Notes under the pieces: generated by a model
Seen by the model: the letters and a program-made list of their open reading frames with translations, nothing else
What the model was told of the DNA's origin: nothing
The model's database searches: none
Program-made: the position numbers and the translations under genes
Source: Gloeomargarita lithophora Alchichica-D10
GTDB taxonomy: Bacteria; Cyanobacteriota; Cyanobacteriia; Gloeomargaritales; Gloeomargaritaceae
Length of the DNA: 64,000 nucleotides
Assembly: GCF_001870225.1 (NCBI RefSeq)
Contig: NZ_CP017675.1
Location: 1,545,613-1,609,612, forward strand
Reading direction: 5' to 3'
Shown: piece by piece, positions 27,671 through 36,009 of the stretch
Layout of the letters: the number at the start of each line of letters is the position of its first letter
Position numbering within the stretch: position 1 is the stretch's first letter

Positions 27671-28830
27671 TGGAATTTGGCCTGCTGGTACTTGGTTTGG
27701 GACTGGGCGGCGGGGCGGGCTGGTGGTTAGGCCGTTGGCGGTCACCCCCGCCTCCCCCGGAAGTCCTCCCCTGGGCGGAGATGATCCAGACCCTGCCCTA
27801 CGGTTGTTTGGTGGTGGATGAAGAAAATCAACTGCTCCTGTGTAACCCGGCAGCCCAAGACTTGCTGTGTTTACAGCGGTGGCAACCCGGCCAACCCCGA
27901 TTGTTGCTGGAATTGGTACGTTCCTACGAACTTGATCAACTGATCGAACGCTCCCGCAGTCAACCCACCCCCTGCGTGGCGGAATGGGCGTTTTATCCCC
28001 CCCCTGGGGAATCCGCTCCCCTGCCCATCACCCTGCGGGCGACCAGCCAATTGCTCGCCACTGGCTGTGTGGTGGTATTTCTGGAAAATCGTCAGCCCCT
28101 GGTGGAACTCACCCAAGCCCGGGAACGCTGGGTCACGGATTTAACCCACGAACTCAAAACCCCCCTCACCGCCATGCAGTTGGTGGCGGAAGCCCTCCAT
28201 CAACGGTTGGAGCCGCCCCTCCAAACCTGGGTCACCCGCCTGCTGGGGGAACTGAAACGGTTGATTCATCTGGTGCACAATTGGCTAGAAGTGGCACAGG
28301 GGCGGAGTTCTGTCCGCAACCCGACCCCGGTGGATTTAGCCGCCCTTGTCCAGAGCGTGTGGCAAACCCTGGAACCCCTCGCCCAACGGAAAGACCTCAC
28401 CCTGGACTACGGTGGTCCGGCCAGTTTTTGGCTGGCGGGGGACGAATTGCGCCTGTACCGGATGTTATGCAATGTGCTGGACAACAGCATTAAATATAGT
28501 CCAGCGGGATGTCCCATTCGCCTGACCATTACCCCCCAGGAAATGCCGCAACGGGTGGCGATTGATGTCATAGACCAGGGGCCGGGATTTCCCCCCGCTG
28601 ACCTGCCTTATTTATTTGAGCGGTTTTACCAAGGCCAAATCCATCCCCAGTGGCACGAAAGCGGGGCTGGCTTGGGGTTGGCGATTGTGCGGCAAATTGT
28701 CACCGCCCACGGGGGGGAAGTGCGCGCCGCCAACCATCCCGAAGGGGGTGGAGCCTGGTTGCACATTCAACTCCCCTGGACGGCGGCACCCTTGTTGGCC
28801 GGGGGGGCACTCCCCACCCAGGAGCGGTAG
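27670..28830 (+). CDS. sphS: Sensor histidine kinase, SphS/PhoR-like
   Basis: A 386-residue kinase. An N-terminal hydrophobic segment (residues 1-20, FGLLVLGLGLGGGAGWWLG) is followed by an Arg/Pro-rich stretch and a PAS domain (about 38-140, PYGCLVVDEENQLLL). The dimerisation domain contains His160 in TDLTHELKTPLTAMQL. The ATPase domain has NVLDNSIKYSP (N box), DVIDQGPGFP (G1) and GAGLGLAIV (G2). The architecture matches SphS, where the N-terminal hydrophobic part and PAS domain are needed for phosphate sensing. Its last 64 bases overlap a convergent iron-permease gene, an unusually long overlap. Confidence 0.75.
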   Translation: MEFGLLVLGLGLGGGAGWWLGRWRSPPPPPEVLPWAEMIQTLPYGCLVVDEENQLLLCNPAAQDLLCLQRWQPGQPRLLLELVRSYELDQLIERSRSQPTPCVAEWAFYPPPGESAPLPITLRATSQLLATGCVVVFLENRQPLVELTQARERWVTDLTHELKTPLTAMQLVAEALHQRLEPPLQTWVTRLLGELKRLIHLVHNWLEVAQGRSSVRNPTPVDLAALVQSVWQTLEPLAQRKDLTLDYGGPASFWLAGDELRLYRMLCNVLDNSIKYSPAGCPIRLTITPQEMPQRVAIDVIDQGPGFPPADLPYLFERFYQGQIHPQWHESGAGLGLAIVRQIVTAHGGEVRAANHPEGGGAWLHIQLPWTAAPLLAGGALPTQER

Positions 28831-29627
28831 TACAAAGCTCCCACTAGCCCCACAAACAAGCCATAAACCAGCAATTGCACCAGGTATAGATGATCCCGGT
28901 AGCCCACCAATACCTTAAGCAATACCCCCGGCCATTGGTCATCGGGCAACCAACGGGAAGTATCCCAGACCAGCATTCCCAGCCCCGCCCCCGCCTGCGC
29001 CGCCGCTTTACTGAGATGGAGCAGGGCACTGACCAACAAACCGCCCACGATCAGCAGTAAACCACCGCCCATGACCAGGAAAAAAGCCCGCAAATTCAGC
29101 CGCATCCCCCAGCCAAACAGCAGGTAACCCACCAACACCGCCCCCATTACCCCCGCCAGTGCCCCCACCAGCGGCAACCACCCCTGGCTGAACTGGGCAC
29201 CGATAAAAATCACCGTTTCCATCCCCTCCCGCGCCACGGCGGCCAACACCAGCAGGCCAATTCCCCAGCCCTGTTCCTGTTGGTAAACCTGTTGGCGCAC
29301 CGTCCCCGCCATCTCCCGCCCCTGCCGAGTCATCCACAACAACATCCAGGTCAATAATCCAGCGGCCAATAGTTCAAACCCCGCCTCCAAAGCGTACTGC
29401 AACCGAGGTCGCGCATGGCTAAGATACTGCAACAGCACCACCAACAGCCCGCCCCCGGCCACGCTCAACCCCATCCCCCCCAGCACCCCCGCCCCCACCC
29501 AGGCGTAGAGGTCTTGGCGGCGGGTTTGTCCCAATACAGTTAAAACAATTCCCACCACCAAGGCCGCTTCCACCCCCTCTCTGAGGGTGACCACAAAACT
29601 GGGAATCGCTAAAGCCCAATCACTCAT
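28767..29627 (-). CDS. FTR1-family iron permease
   Basis: A 286-residue membrane protein with seven helices and both REXXE iron-binding motifs: REGVE at residues 16-20 and REGME around residue 133 (AREGMETVIFIG). This is the FTR1/EfeU family, which takes up iron across the cytoplasmic membrane. The EfeO/EfeB-type partners are not adjacent. The 3' end overlaps sphS by 64 bases on the opposite strand, so high transcription of one could interfere with the other. Confidence 0.85.
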   Translation of the reverse strand: MSDWALAIPSFVVTLREGVEAALVVGIVLTVLGQTRRQDLYAWVGAGVLGGMGLSVAGGGLLVVLLQYLSHARPRLQYALEAGFELLAAGLLTWMLLWMTRQGREMAGTVRQQVYQQEQGWGIGLLVLAAVAREGMETVIFIGAQFSQGWLPLVGALAGVMGAVLVGYLLFGWGMRLNLRAFFLVMGGGLLLIVGGLLVSALLHLSKAAAQAGAGLGMLVWDTSRWLPDDQWPGVLLKVLVGYRDHLYLVQLLVYGLFVGLVGALYYRSWVGSAPPANKGAAVQGS

Positions 29628-29950
29628 CCGGGTAGCGTGGCGATAAATTCCCTTTCACCTTAGCGAAACCTGACCCCAATTCGGGTTTGAGTTCCTATCG
29701 TTAGACCTCTGGCAAGCGTAATTTATCAAGTGTAATTTATACTTAGGGCGTTGCTGAATTTTGGTATGGTCATTAAAAAGCATCATCAAAAAGCATCATG
29801 GGGACAACCCCACCCACTCAAGAGATTGAATCAATTGCAAACTTGAATTTCGTACCGCCCATAAGCAATGCCCGTCTCGATAAATTACTGGCAAGGTTCG
29901 CAAAAGTTCACATTGCGTTACCATGGGGACAATGTAACGTCACTCTGTCC
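29628..29950. other. Gene-poor stretch upstream of the EamA gene
   Basis: A 323-bp gap between the divergent FTR1 and EamA genes. The only structure I see is a direct repeat of aaaaagcatcat at 29775-29786 and 29788-29799. The reading frame from 29798 into the transporter gene is open but codes for a polar sequence unlike the family. I see no convincing RNA gene. Confidence 0.5.
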
Positions 29951-30883
29951 ATGCATCCCTTTTGGTTGATCAGTCCGTTTTTCTTTTGGGGTACGGCCAT
30001 GATCGTGATGAAAGCGGTCTTGCCCCAGACGGCACCCTTGTTTTTGGGAGCGTTTCGCCTGATCCCGGCGGGGTTGTTGGTGTTGGCGGTGGCAATGGCG
30101 ATGGGTCGCTCGCAACCCCGGTCTTGGCGAGCGTGGGGGGGAATTTTGCTGTTTGCCTTGGTGGATGGGACGTTGTTCCAGGGTTTTTTGGTGACCGGAT
30201 TAGCCCGGACTCAGGCGGGTTTGGGTTCGGTGATGATTGATTCCCAGCCCTTGGTGGTGGCGTTGTTGGCCTGGTGGCTGTACGGGGAAACCATTGGCCT
30301 CTGGGGTTGGCTGGGGCTGGGGTTGGGTTTGGGGGGGATTGCCATGATTGCCCTATCACCCCAGGAGTGGGTCAATCTGAGTGATTGGGCGCAGGTTTGG
30401 GGGCACGGGGAATGGTGGATGTTGTTGGCGGCCTTGGCGATGGCGGTGGGGACGGTGATGATCCGCTGGCTCAGCCGTTGGGTTGACCCGGTGGTGGCAA
30501 CGGGGTGGCATTTGGTGCTGGGGGGATTGCCCCTGTTGGTTTTGTCCGGCTTGGGTGAGGGGGCGGCCTGGAGCCATTTGGATGGGGCGGGTTGGCTGGG
30601 CATGGCCTACAGCACGGTGCTGGGCAGTGCCGCTTCCTACGGATTGTTTTTCTATTTGGCCGCCCAGGGGAATCTCACCAGTTTGAGTGCGTTGACTTTT
30701 TTAACGCCGGTGTTTGCCCTCACCTTTGGGGCATTATTTTTGGGGGAAACCCTTACCCCTTGGCAGTTGAGCGGCGTGATTTTGACCCTAATTAGCATTA
30801 CTTTGATTAACCAACGCCATCGCCTGCACGCTTCCGGTGCGCAACCGGTGCCGGTACCGGTGTCCGTTGAACCCAGCCCTTGA
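29951..30883 (+). CDS. EamA/DMT-family transporter
   Basis: A 310-residue membrane protein with ten helices arranged as two EamA repeats: the first begins WLISPFFFWGTAMIVMKAVL, the second WWMLLAALAMAVGTVMIRWL. It ends in a short Pro/Val-rich tail. The drug/metabolite transporter superfamily exports amino acids and other metabolites; the substrate here is unknown. I start at the ATG at 29951 (MHPFWLISP), which places the first helix at the N-terminus; the upstream extension of 51 codons is polar and atypical. Confidence 0.8.
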   Translation: MHPFWLISPFFFWGTAMIVMKAVLPQTAPLFLGAFRLIPAGLLVLAVAMAMGRSQPRSWRAWGGILLFALVDGTLFQGFLVTGLARTQAGLGSVMIDSQPLVVALLAWWLYGETIGLWGWLGLGLGLGGIAMIALSPQEWVNLSDWAQVWGHGEWWMLLAALAMAVGTVMIRWLSRWVDPVVATGWHLVLGGLPLLVLSGLGEGAAWSHLDGAGWLGMAYSTVLGSAASYGLFFYLAAQGNLTSLSALTFLTPVFALTFGALFLGETLTPWQLSGVILTLISITLINQRHRLHASGAQPVPVPVSVEPSP

Positions 30884-30920
30884 GATAATAGGGTTAATTA
30901 AGGGTTAATTCCTAGGGCTG

Positions 30921-32780
30921 ATGGCTGTATATATCCCGCTCCACCATAAATATCGCCCCCAAACCTTCGCCCAACTGGTAGGCCAGGAGGTCATCCGCAC
31001 CACCCTGGGTAATGGGGTACGCACGGGACGGATTGCCCCCGCCTATATGTTCACCGGGCCGCGGGGTACGGGTAAAACCTCCTCCGCCCGCATTCTTGCC
31101 AAAGCCCTGAATTGCCTAAGTGGGGATGCTCCTACCCCGGAACCCTGCGGGGTATGTTCCTTGTGCCAAGCGATTACCCAAGGGAATGCCCTGGATATTA
31201 TCGAGATTGATGCCGCCAGCCATACGGGGGTGGACAATGTGCGGGAAATGATTGAGCGGGCGCAATTTGCTCCAGTCCAAGCTCGGTACAAAGTATTTAT
31301 TATTGATGAATGTCATATGCTTTCGGGAGCGGCGTTTAATGCCCTCTTAAAAACCTTGGAGGAACCGCCGGAGCGGGTAGTATTTGTCCTGGCAACGACT
31401 GACCCCCAACGGGTACCCGCCACGATTATTTCCCGGTGTCAACGGTTTGATTTTCGCCGCATTGCCCAGGCGGACATGGAAGCCCATTTGCGCCAGATTG
31501 CCGAGCGGGAAGGGATTGCGATTACCCCGGCGGCCTTGACCTTGGTGACCCAGTTGGCGCAGGGGGGTCTGCGGGATGCGGAAAGTCTGCTGGATCAACT
31601 GAGTCTGCTCACCCCGCCGATTCAGCCGGAACAGGTGTGGCAGTTGGCGGGACGGGTGCCGGAGCGGGATTTGCTGGACTTGGTGCGGGGGATTTATTCG
31701 GAGTCTTTGATCACGGTCTTGGAACGGGGACGGGCTTTGCTAGAAAGGGGTTGGGAACCCCTGCAACTGTATCAACAACTGGTGGGCTTTATCCGGGATG
31801 GGTTGATTGCATTCACCGCCCCGGAGCAACGGCATTTAACCGCCCTGATGGCCGATACCTGGCAAGAATTGCGGGCGTTGGGGCAAACAGTCACCCCAGA
31901 GAATTTACTCCAAGCCCAGGACTATCTACGCCAGAGTGAATCCCAGATTCGCCATACCACCCAACCCCACCTGTGGTTAGAGGTGGCTTTGTTGGGCTGG
32001 TGGCATCTGTGCCAAGGGAAATCAGGGACGGCCATCCCCGCCGCTGTGGTTCAACCTCCGGCTTCCCGCCTGTCTAGGAGTCAGGGTGGGGGGACTGTTA
32101 CGCCTTCGTCTGTTCCAGCGATTAATAAATCTGCACCGACAACGCCTTCGTCTGTTCCAGCGATTACTTCACCTGCACCGGCAATATCTTCATCTAGCCC
32201 AGCGATTACTTCACCTGCACCGGCAATATCTTCATCTAGCCCAGCGATTACTTCACCTGCTTCAGCAACGCCTTCATCTGCCCCGGATCAGATAGAGTCA
32301 GACCCCATCAAACTTTGGGCAGAGGTGGTGGCGCAAATCAAAAAACCAGCCACCCGTTCTTTGTTTCAAGATGCAACCCTGGTTGCCTGTGCCAATCAGC
32401 AGGCGGAGATTGCCCTCAAGTCTCCGGCGTTATTGCAAAATGCCCAGGGAAAAATCAAGGATGTGCAGGCGGCCTTTAAGCAGGTTCTTAAACAAACCAT
32501 CACCATTACGCTCACTGCGCCCAAGGGTGAACCCCCCAATGGGACACCGGTGACCGTTATCCATCCATCGGTTGTTAATACGCCGGTCAGTACCCCAAAC
32601 CATACACCTGCGCCCATTCATCCCCCCCCTGACCCGGTGGTGGCTCCGTCCCTACCCCCGCAACGCCCGTCTTTACCTGAAATTCCCAGCGAGGATGGGG
32701 TGATGGTGGCCGCCCAGCGCTTGGCCGACTTTTTCCAGGGGGAGGTGATTGTGCCTGCGGAGGAGAACGAGGATTTCTAA
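30921..32780 (+). CDS. dnaX: DNA polymerase III subunits gamma/tau
   Basis: A 619-residue clamp-loader ATPase. Walker A is GPRGTGKTS (residues 46-54), the zinc cysteines are C65, C76, C79 and C82, Walker B is VFIIDECHML, the SRC motif is IISRCQRFDF and a sensor 2 region follows. Domain III ends near residue 365. A low-complexity Ser/Pro/Ala linker (about 385-460) includes four 14-residue repeats. The C-terminal domain (about 460-560, KLWAEVVAQIKKPATRSLF) is the tau-type region that contacts polymerase. Unlike some cyanobacterial dnaX genes, there is no intein here. I did not see a clear frameshift site for a short gamma form. Confidence 0.92.
   Translation: MAVYIPLHHKYRPQTFAQLVGQEVIRTTLGNGVRTGRIAPAYMFTGPRGTGKTSSARILAKALNCLSGDAPTPEPCGVCSLCQAITQGNALDIIEIDAASHTGVDNVREMIERAQFAPVQARYKVFIIDECHMLSGAAFNALLKTLEEPPERVVFVLATTDPQRVPATIISRCQRFDFRRIAQADMEAHLRQIAEREGIAITPAALTLVTQLAQGGLRDAESLLDQLSLLTPPIQPEQVWQLAGRVPERDLLDLVRGIYSESLITVLERGRALLERGWEPLQLYQQLVGFIRDGLIAFTAPEQRHLTALMADTWQELRALGQTVTPENLLQAQDYLRQSESQIRHTTQPHLWLEVALLGWWHLCQGKSGTAIPAAVVQPPASRLSRSQGGGTVTPSSVPAINKSAPTTPSSVPAITSPAPAISSSSPAITSPAPAISSSSPAITSPASATPSSAPDQIESDPIKLWAEVVAQIKKPATRSLFQDATLVACANQQAEIALKSPALLQNAQGKIKDVQAAFKQVLKQTITITLTAPKGEPPNGTPVTVIHPSVVNTPVSTPNHTPAPIHPPPDPVVAPSLPPQRPSLPEIPSEDGVMVAAQRLADFFQGEVIVPAEENEDF
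32118..32285 (+). repeat. Four 42-bp tandem repeats inside dnaX
   Basis: Four in-frame units of 42 bp encode AINKSAPTTPSSVP, AITSPAPAISSSSP (twice) and AITSPASATPSSAP, residues 400-455. The two middle units are essentially identical at DNA level. They lie in the flexible linker between the ATPase module and the C-terminal domain, so unit number could vary between strains without harming function. Confidence 0.85.
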
Positions 32781-32900
32781 CCAAGGAAACCAGCCCCCAG
32801 GGATTTTTTGTCCCATCACCGCAATGTGACTAGGGCTGGCAATATAACGGCTAAGGTGAGCGGTGGCTAGTATCCTCGGCATCCCCGCCAGGGTCTCTTG

Positions 32901-32918
32901 CCCGTTGGCCCCAACGGG
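32901..32918 (+). terminator. Short hairpin downstream of dnaX
   Basis: cccgttgg and ccaacggg form a perfect 8-bp stem with a CC loop, followed by ttgttagagcggttttt. It lies about 120 bp after the dnaX stop and could end that transcript, but the U-tract is not adjacent. Confidence 0.35.
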
Positions 32919-33010
32919 TTGTTAGAGCGGTTTTTGGTGGCAAACTGACAACTTCTCTTCCACCTTCTGACTGTCTTTTTTGCCAGTCTGCAAACATGGC
33001 ATCTAAGTCA

Positions 33011-33116
33011 TATAGCTAAGTAGAGTAAGGTTGTCGTCTCAAGATTTCGGAAAACCAATGCGGGGCGGTGCCCTGCGACCCATGTTATTATGTCAACCTT
33101 TACGTGTTTAGCTATA
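33011..33116. repeat. Interspersed repeat element, copy 5 (TAGCTAA-ended)
   Basis: A 106-bp element with terminal inverted repeats tatagctaa / ttagctata, extended inward as gtaaggttg / caaccttta. The core gcggggcggtgccctgcgacc is the family core. Its right end supplies the stop codon of a truncated antitoxin-like reading frame at 33108-33182. Confidence 0.7.
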
Positions 33117-33182
33117 GTTAAAAGACTTGGCGTGTTCTTCACGAATCCTCTGAATTTCATCTAAAATCTCGTTTTGCCCCAT
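33108..33182 (-). pseudogene. Truncated antitoxin-like small ORF
   Basis: A 24-codon frame, MGQNEILDEIQRIREEHAKS then FNYS and stop. It starts 3 bases after the stop of the PIN-domain fragment. The EIQRIREEHAKSFNY pattern resembles the small proteins that accompany PIN toxins in cyanobacteria, which normally continue past FNYD. The stop codon lies within repeat element 33011-33116, so insertion of that element probably cut the gene short. Confidence 0.5.
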
Positions 33183-33185
33183 TGC

Positions 33186-33403
33186 TCAGTCTCCTAGTAG
33201 TTCGTAGGGAGTGCAAATTACAGGTAACTGGTATCCAAAATCCAAGCTGATCTCTTCTAGTTTCCTTTGAATCTGTGCGTTTGCAATATGCTTACAATTC
33301 CAGGTTAGCAGGTAATCCAAGCCGTGGACGGTGGCCGCAGCAATGTGAACCGTATCGTCAGAAGCCTTGGGCGGCAGATTGCTACGGGAAAGAAATTGAA
33401 CGG
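33186..33403 (-). pseudogene. VapC-like PIN-domain toxin, 5'-truncated
   Basis: A minus-strand frame without its own start encodes about 70 residues: QFLSRSNLPPKASDDTVHI, AAATVHGLDYLLTWNCKHI and later YQLPVICTPYELLGD then stop. This is the C-terminal part of a PIN-domain (VapC-family) endoribonuclease, including the Asp of the KASDD active-site region and the LLTWN segment. The N-terminal half is missing at the boundary with repeat element 33404-33522, although the frame happens to remain open into that element. The gene is therefore almost certainly inactive. Confidence 0.65.
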
Positions 33404-33522
33404 CTATAGCAATCCTAATTGAGTTTAGAACAGTGGTCGCAGGGGCACCGTCCCTGGTTCTCGGTAATACTTACATTCCAGCGAAATGACTTTCTGCTGG
33501 GGCAAATAAATTAGAGATGTCC
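33404..33522. repeat. Interspersed repeat element, copy 6 (composite ends)
   Basis: Begins ctatagcaatcctaattgag, matching the end of copy 47682-47784, then the core gtcgcaggggcaccgtccc, ggttctcgg, and the arm acattccagcgaaatgact that ends ttagagatgtcc as in copy 13841. One end is thus of the CTATAGCAATCC type and the other of the GGACAyCTCT type. It replaces the 5' half of the PIN-domain gene. Downstream to 33591 I see only spacer. Confidence 0.65.
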
Positions 33523-33591
33523 AAGAATTATTAACAAAAACGGGCTGGCTCAGGGGAACCAACCCGTAACTATTGGGAACGTAAAGGGTGT

Positions 33592-33945
33592 TTACTTTTG
33601 CACCACCAGTTTCACGTTGGCGTTTTGCAGACCAGGCCGCTTGACTTCCGCCAGGGTTTTGTTGATGGCGTACTTCTGGTTGATGGAATTGATCAACTCA
33701 GTTTGGTTGTACTTTTTCGCCACACCCCACAGGTCGGCGATCAGGTCGAAGCTCCCGTCGGCGTTGCGCGACCAACCCAGGTCATACTCGCCTTCCAGGA
33801 CGGCCACGATGTCGGCGCGCAGGCGTTGCCCGTTGTAGCCCCGCACATCGGCGTTGGTTTTGATTTGCAAGCCCAGGTCCCGCAGGGAGTTTTTGAGAAC
33901 TTCGGCTTCGGTGACTTTGGTCCGCAGGGTGCTGAAGTGAGACAT
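33592..33945 (-). CDS. ycf35: Ycf35-like protein (DUF1257)
   Basis: A 117-residue soluble protein matching Ycf35/DUF1257: MSHFSTLRTKVTEAEVLKNS at the start, then YNGQRLRADIVAVLEG and DLWGVAKKYNQTELINSIN. The family is conserved in cyanobacteria and some red-algal plastids; its biochemical function is unknown. It follows a Ycf46-like AAA gene on the same strand, about 100 bp downstream, and the linkage of the two suggests related roles. A purine-rich AGGAGG-like ribosome site (tcctcctg on the plus strand) precedes the ATG. Confidence 0.85.
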   Translation of the reverse strand: MSHFSTLRTKVTEAEVLKNSLRDLGLQIKTNADVRGYNGQRLRADIVAVLEGEYDLGWSRNADGSFDLIADLWGVAKKYNQTELINSINQKYAINKTLAEVKRPGLQNANVKLVVQK

Positions 33946-34044
33946 GAGATTATCCTCCTGAGAGTGTCTTGGTTTGAGATGAACCGCTCGTTACTCCCTT
34001 GGGGGTGCAGACGAGCCTTCTGACCCGGTGGGGTCAAAAGCCTG

Positions 34045-35559
34045 TTAAAACTCCAGCCGCTGGTACTCAGCCACCGAAGCCGCCGCCGGACGCGCCCGTT
34101 GTTTCGCCCAATCCCGCAGAGCCGTCACCTGCTCCGTCATCGTCCGGGACAAGGGGAGGGTCGCTTTCACCGCGGCAATAATATCCAACTGGGTAAATTC
34201 CCGGTCTTGGGCAAAGGCATCGTACATGGCGGCAATCACCGCCTGCTCAATCTCCGCCCCGGAAAACCCATCCGAAACTTTTGCCAATTGCTCTAGGTCA
34301 AACCGGTCAATTTCGGGACGGCGTTGGGCGAGATGGATGCGGAAAATCTCCCGCCGTTCCTCCTGGTTGGGCAAATCCACAAAGAAAATTTCATCAAAAC
34401 GGCCTTTCCGCAAAAATTCCCCCGGCAATTTATCCACCCGGTTGGCCGTCGCCATCACAAACACCGGCGAGGACTTGTCCTGCATCCAGGTCAGGAAACT
34501 GCCAAAAATCCGCGAAGATGTCCCCCCATCGCTGTCCGCCGAACCCGCCGACCCGGCAAACGCCTTATCCAGTTCATCAATAAACAAAATCACCGGGGCA
34601 ATGGATTCCGCCGTCTTCAGGGCACTGCGGAGATTCGCCTCCGAACGCCCCACGGTAGAACCGTCATAAATCCGCCCCATATCCAACCGCAGTAAGGGCA
34701 ATTCCCACAACCGGGAAGTGGTTTTGGCAATCAAGGACTTGCCGCAACCGGGCACCCCCAGGATCAACATCCCCTTCGGCTGGGGCAAACCGTACAGGCG
34801 TGCCCGCTCCGTAAACGCCTGGGAACGTTGCCGCAACCAGCGTTTCAATTCATCCAAGCCCCCCACCTGCTCCAGGGTGGCCTCCTCCTCGATGTACTCC
34901 AAAATCCCGTTGCGCCGGATCAGTTGCTTTTTCTCCGCCACCACCACCGCCACTTCCGCCTCCGTCAACCGCCCGGAACGCACCTGGGCTTTGCGAAACA
35001 CCTTCTCCGCCTCATCCTGGGTCAACCCCTGGGCGGCGGCGATGAGTTTTTCCTTCGTCCCCCGGTCCAGGCGGGTTTGTTTCACCAATGCCAACTGTTG
35101 CGCCAGAACATCCCCCAACTGCACCACCGAGGGTAGGGCAAAATCCAGCACCACCACCTCTTTTTCCAACTCCACCGGCACCTGCAACACCGGCGACAGC
35201 AAAATAACCGTCTTGCGGGTGCCCCGAAAACTCGCCACCGCATCCCGTAACCAACGGTTCACCGCCGGGGAATCCGTAAACGGGTGTAGGTCTTTGAAAA
35301 TAAATACCCCGGCTTCCTTGTGGCGGATCACCCAGTCCAAGGCCGTCTCCGGCGAAACCGTGTTGTGATGCTGACTATTCGTGCGGGGATGACCGTATTC
35401 CAAAAGCCCGTGGGTCACTGTCCACGTAAATACCCGGGGCGCAACTCGGGATTCCTGGGCGGCTTGCACAACCCACTGCTCCGCCCGCTCCTCCTCAGGA
35501 GTCACCACATAAATCAGCGGGTACTGTGCTTTAAGTAACGTGACCAACTCATCGGACAT
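34045..35559 (-). CDS. ycf46: Ycf46-like AAA ATPase
   Basis: A 504-residue AAA protein. The N-terminal 240 residues carry the family segment LLKAQYPLIYVVTPEEERAE and a degenerate ATPase-like domain. The C-terminal AAA domain has LILGVPGCGKSLIAKTT (Walker A), APVILFIDELDKAFAG (Walker B), FVMATANRVDKLPGEFLRKG and the Arg finger region KGRFDEIFFVDLP. Ycf46 proteins occur in cyanobacteria and red plastids and have been tied to inorganic-carbon/light acclimation, but the mechanism is unclear. I start at the ATG at 35559 (MSDELVTLL) rather than a GTG three codons earlier. An RHH protein gene lies just upstream. Confidence 0.85.
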   Translation of the reverse strand: MSDELVTLLKAQYPLIYVVTPEEERAEQWVVQAAQESRVAPRVFTWTVTHGLLEYGHPRTNSQHHNTVSPETALDWVIRHKEAGVFIFKDLHPFTDSPAVNRWLRDAVASFRGTRKTVILLSPVLQVPVELEKEVVVLDFALPSVVQLGDVLAQQLALVKQTRLDRGTKEKLIAAAQGLTQDEAEKVFRKAQVRSGRLTEAEVAVVVAEKKQLIRRNGILEYIEEEATLEQVGGLDELKRWLRQRSQAFTERARLYGLPQPKGMLILGVPGCGKSLIAKTTSRLWELPLLRLDMGRIYDGSTVGRSEANLRSALKTAESIAPVILFIDELDKAFAGSAGSADSDGGTSSRIFGSFLTWMQDKSSPVFVMATANRVDKLPGEFLRKGRFDEIFFVDLPNQEERREIFRIHLAQRRPEIDRFDLEQLAKVSDGFSGAEIEQAVIAAMYDAFAQDREFTQLDIIAAVKATLPLSRTMTEQVTALRDWAKQRARPAAASVAEYQRLEF

Positions 35560-35583
35560 GACACCCACCTCGCACGAGCGAAC

Positions 35584-35892
35584 TTAACAGGAAACCAACA
35601 CTTCCCGGGGCGCAAAATTGGGCACCGGATCGGGCAGAACCACTTCCGTAACCCCCCGTAACGCCACCAACGCCCCCTCCCGTACCACCACCGCCGTTTC
35701 ACATTCAGGGCAATGATGCACCACATGGGTGTGACCGCATTGCCCCGCCACCACCTGGGGATGGGAAAGATAAAACGCCACCGCCTGCTCGACCATCGCC
35801 GACATGGGTTCCGATTCCACCGCCGAGCGAATTTTTAACTGGCGATGCAACTCTGGGGATAGATAAACCGTAACCTTGTGTTTGTCTGACAT
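35584..35892 (-). CDS. Ribbon-helix-helix protein with zinc-ribbon-like tail
   Basis: A 102-residue protein. Residues 4-45 are an RHH (CopG/MetJ-type) fold: a strand HKVTVYLSPELHRQLKIRSA and two helices ending VEQAVAFYLSHP. The second half has QCGHTHVVHHCPECETAV, whose Cys/His spacing suggests a small zinc-binding site. It probably binds DNA and may regulate its own operon (RHH-ycf46-ycf35), which is inference from position 24 bp upstream of ycf46. The ATG at 35892 is chosen because the strand begins there; the upstream extension is unlike the family. Confidence 0.65.
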   Translation of the reverse strand: MSDKHKVTVYLSPELHRQLKIRSAVESEPMSAMVEQAVAFYLSHPQVVAGQCGHTHVVHHCPECETAVVVREGALVALRGVTEVVLPDPVPNFAPREVLVSC

Positions 35893-36009
35893 AGTGAACT
35901 CATACCCGGGTGTACTTACTCTAACCACCCCCCCCCGCACCGTCAAGCTGGTATGCTGGCTTAACGTTATTTTTGTAATAAAACTTTATTTTGAGCTAGG
36001 GGGTTTTAG

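Noticed and set aside
29798..29950. N-terminal extension of the EamA transporter
   Set aside because: The added 51 residues are polar and atypical, and the ATG at 29951 gives a normal first helix.
32118..32285. Regular repeats that could suggest a CRISPR array
   Set aside because: The units are contiguous without spacers, are in frame with dnaX and encode a Ser/Pro linker.
33187..33403. Intact VapC toxin gene
   Set aside because: Only the C-terminal part is recognisable and the frame enters a repeat element instead of reaching a plausible start.
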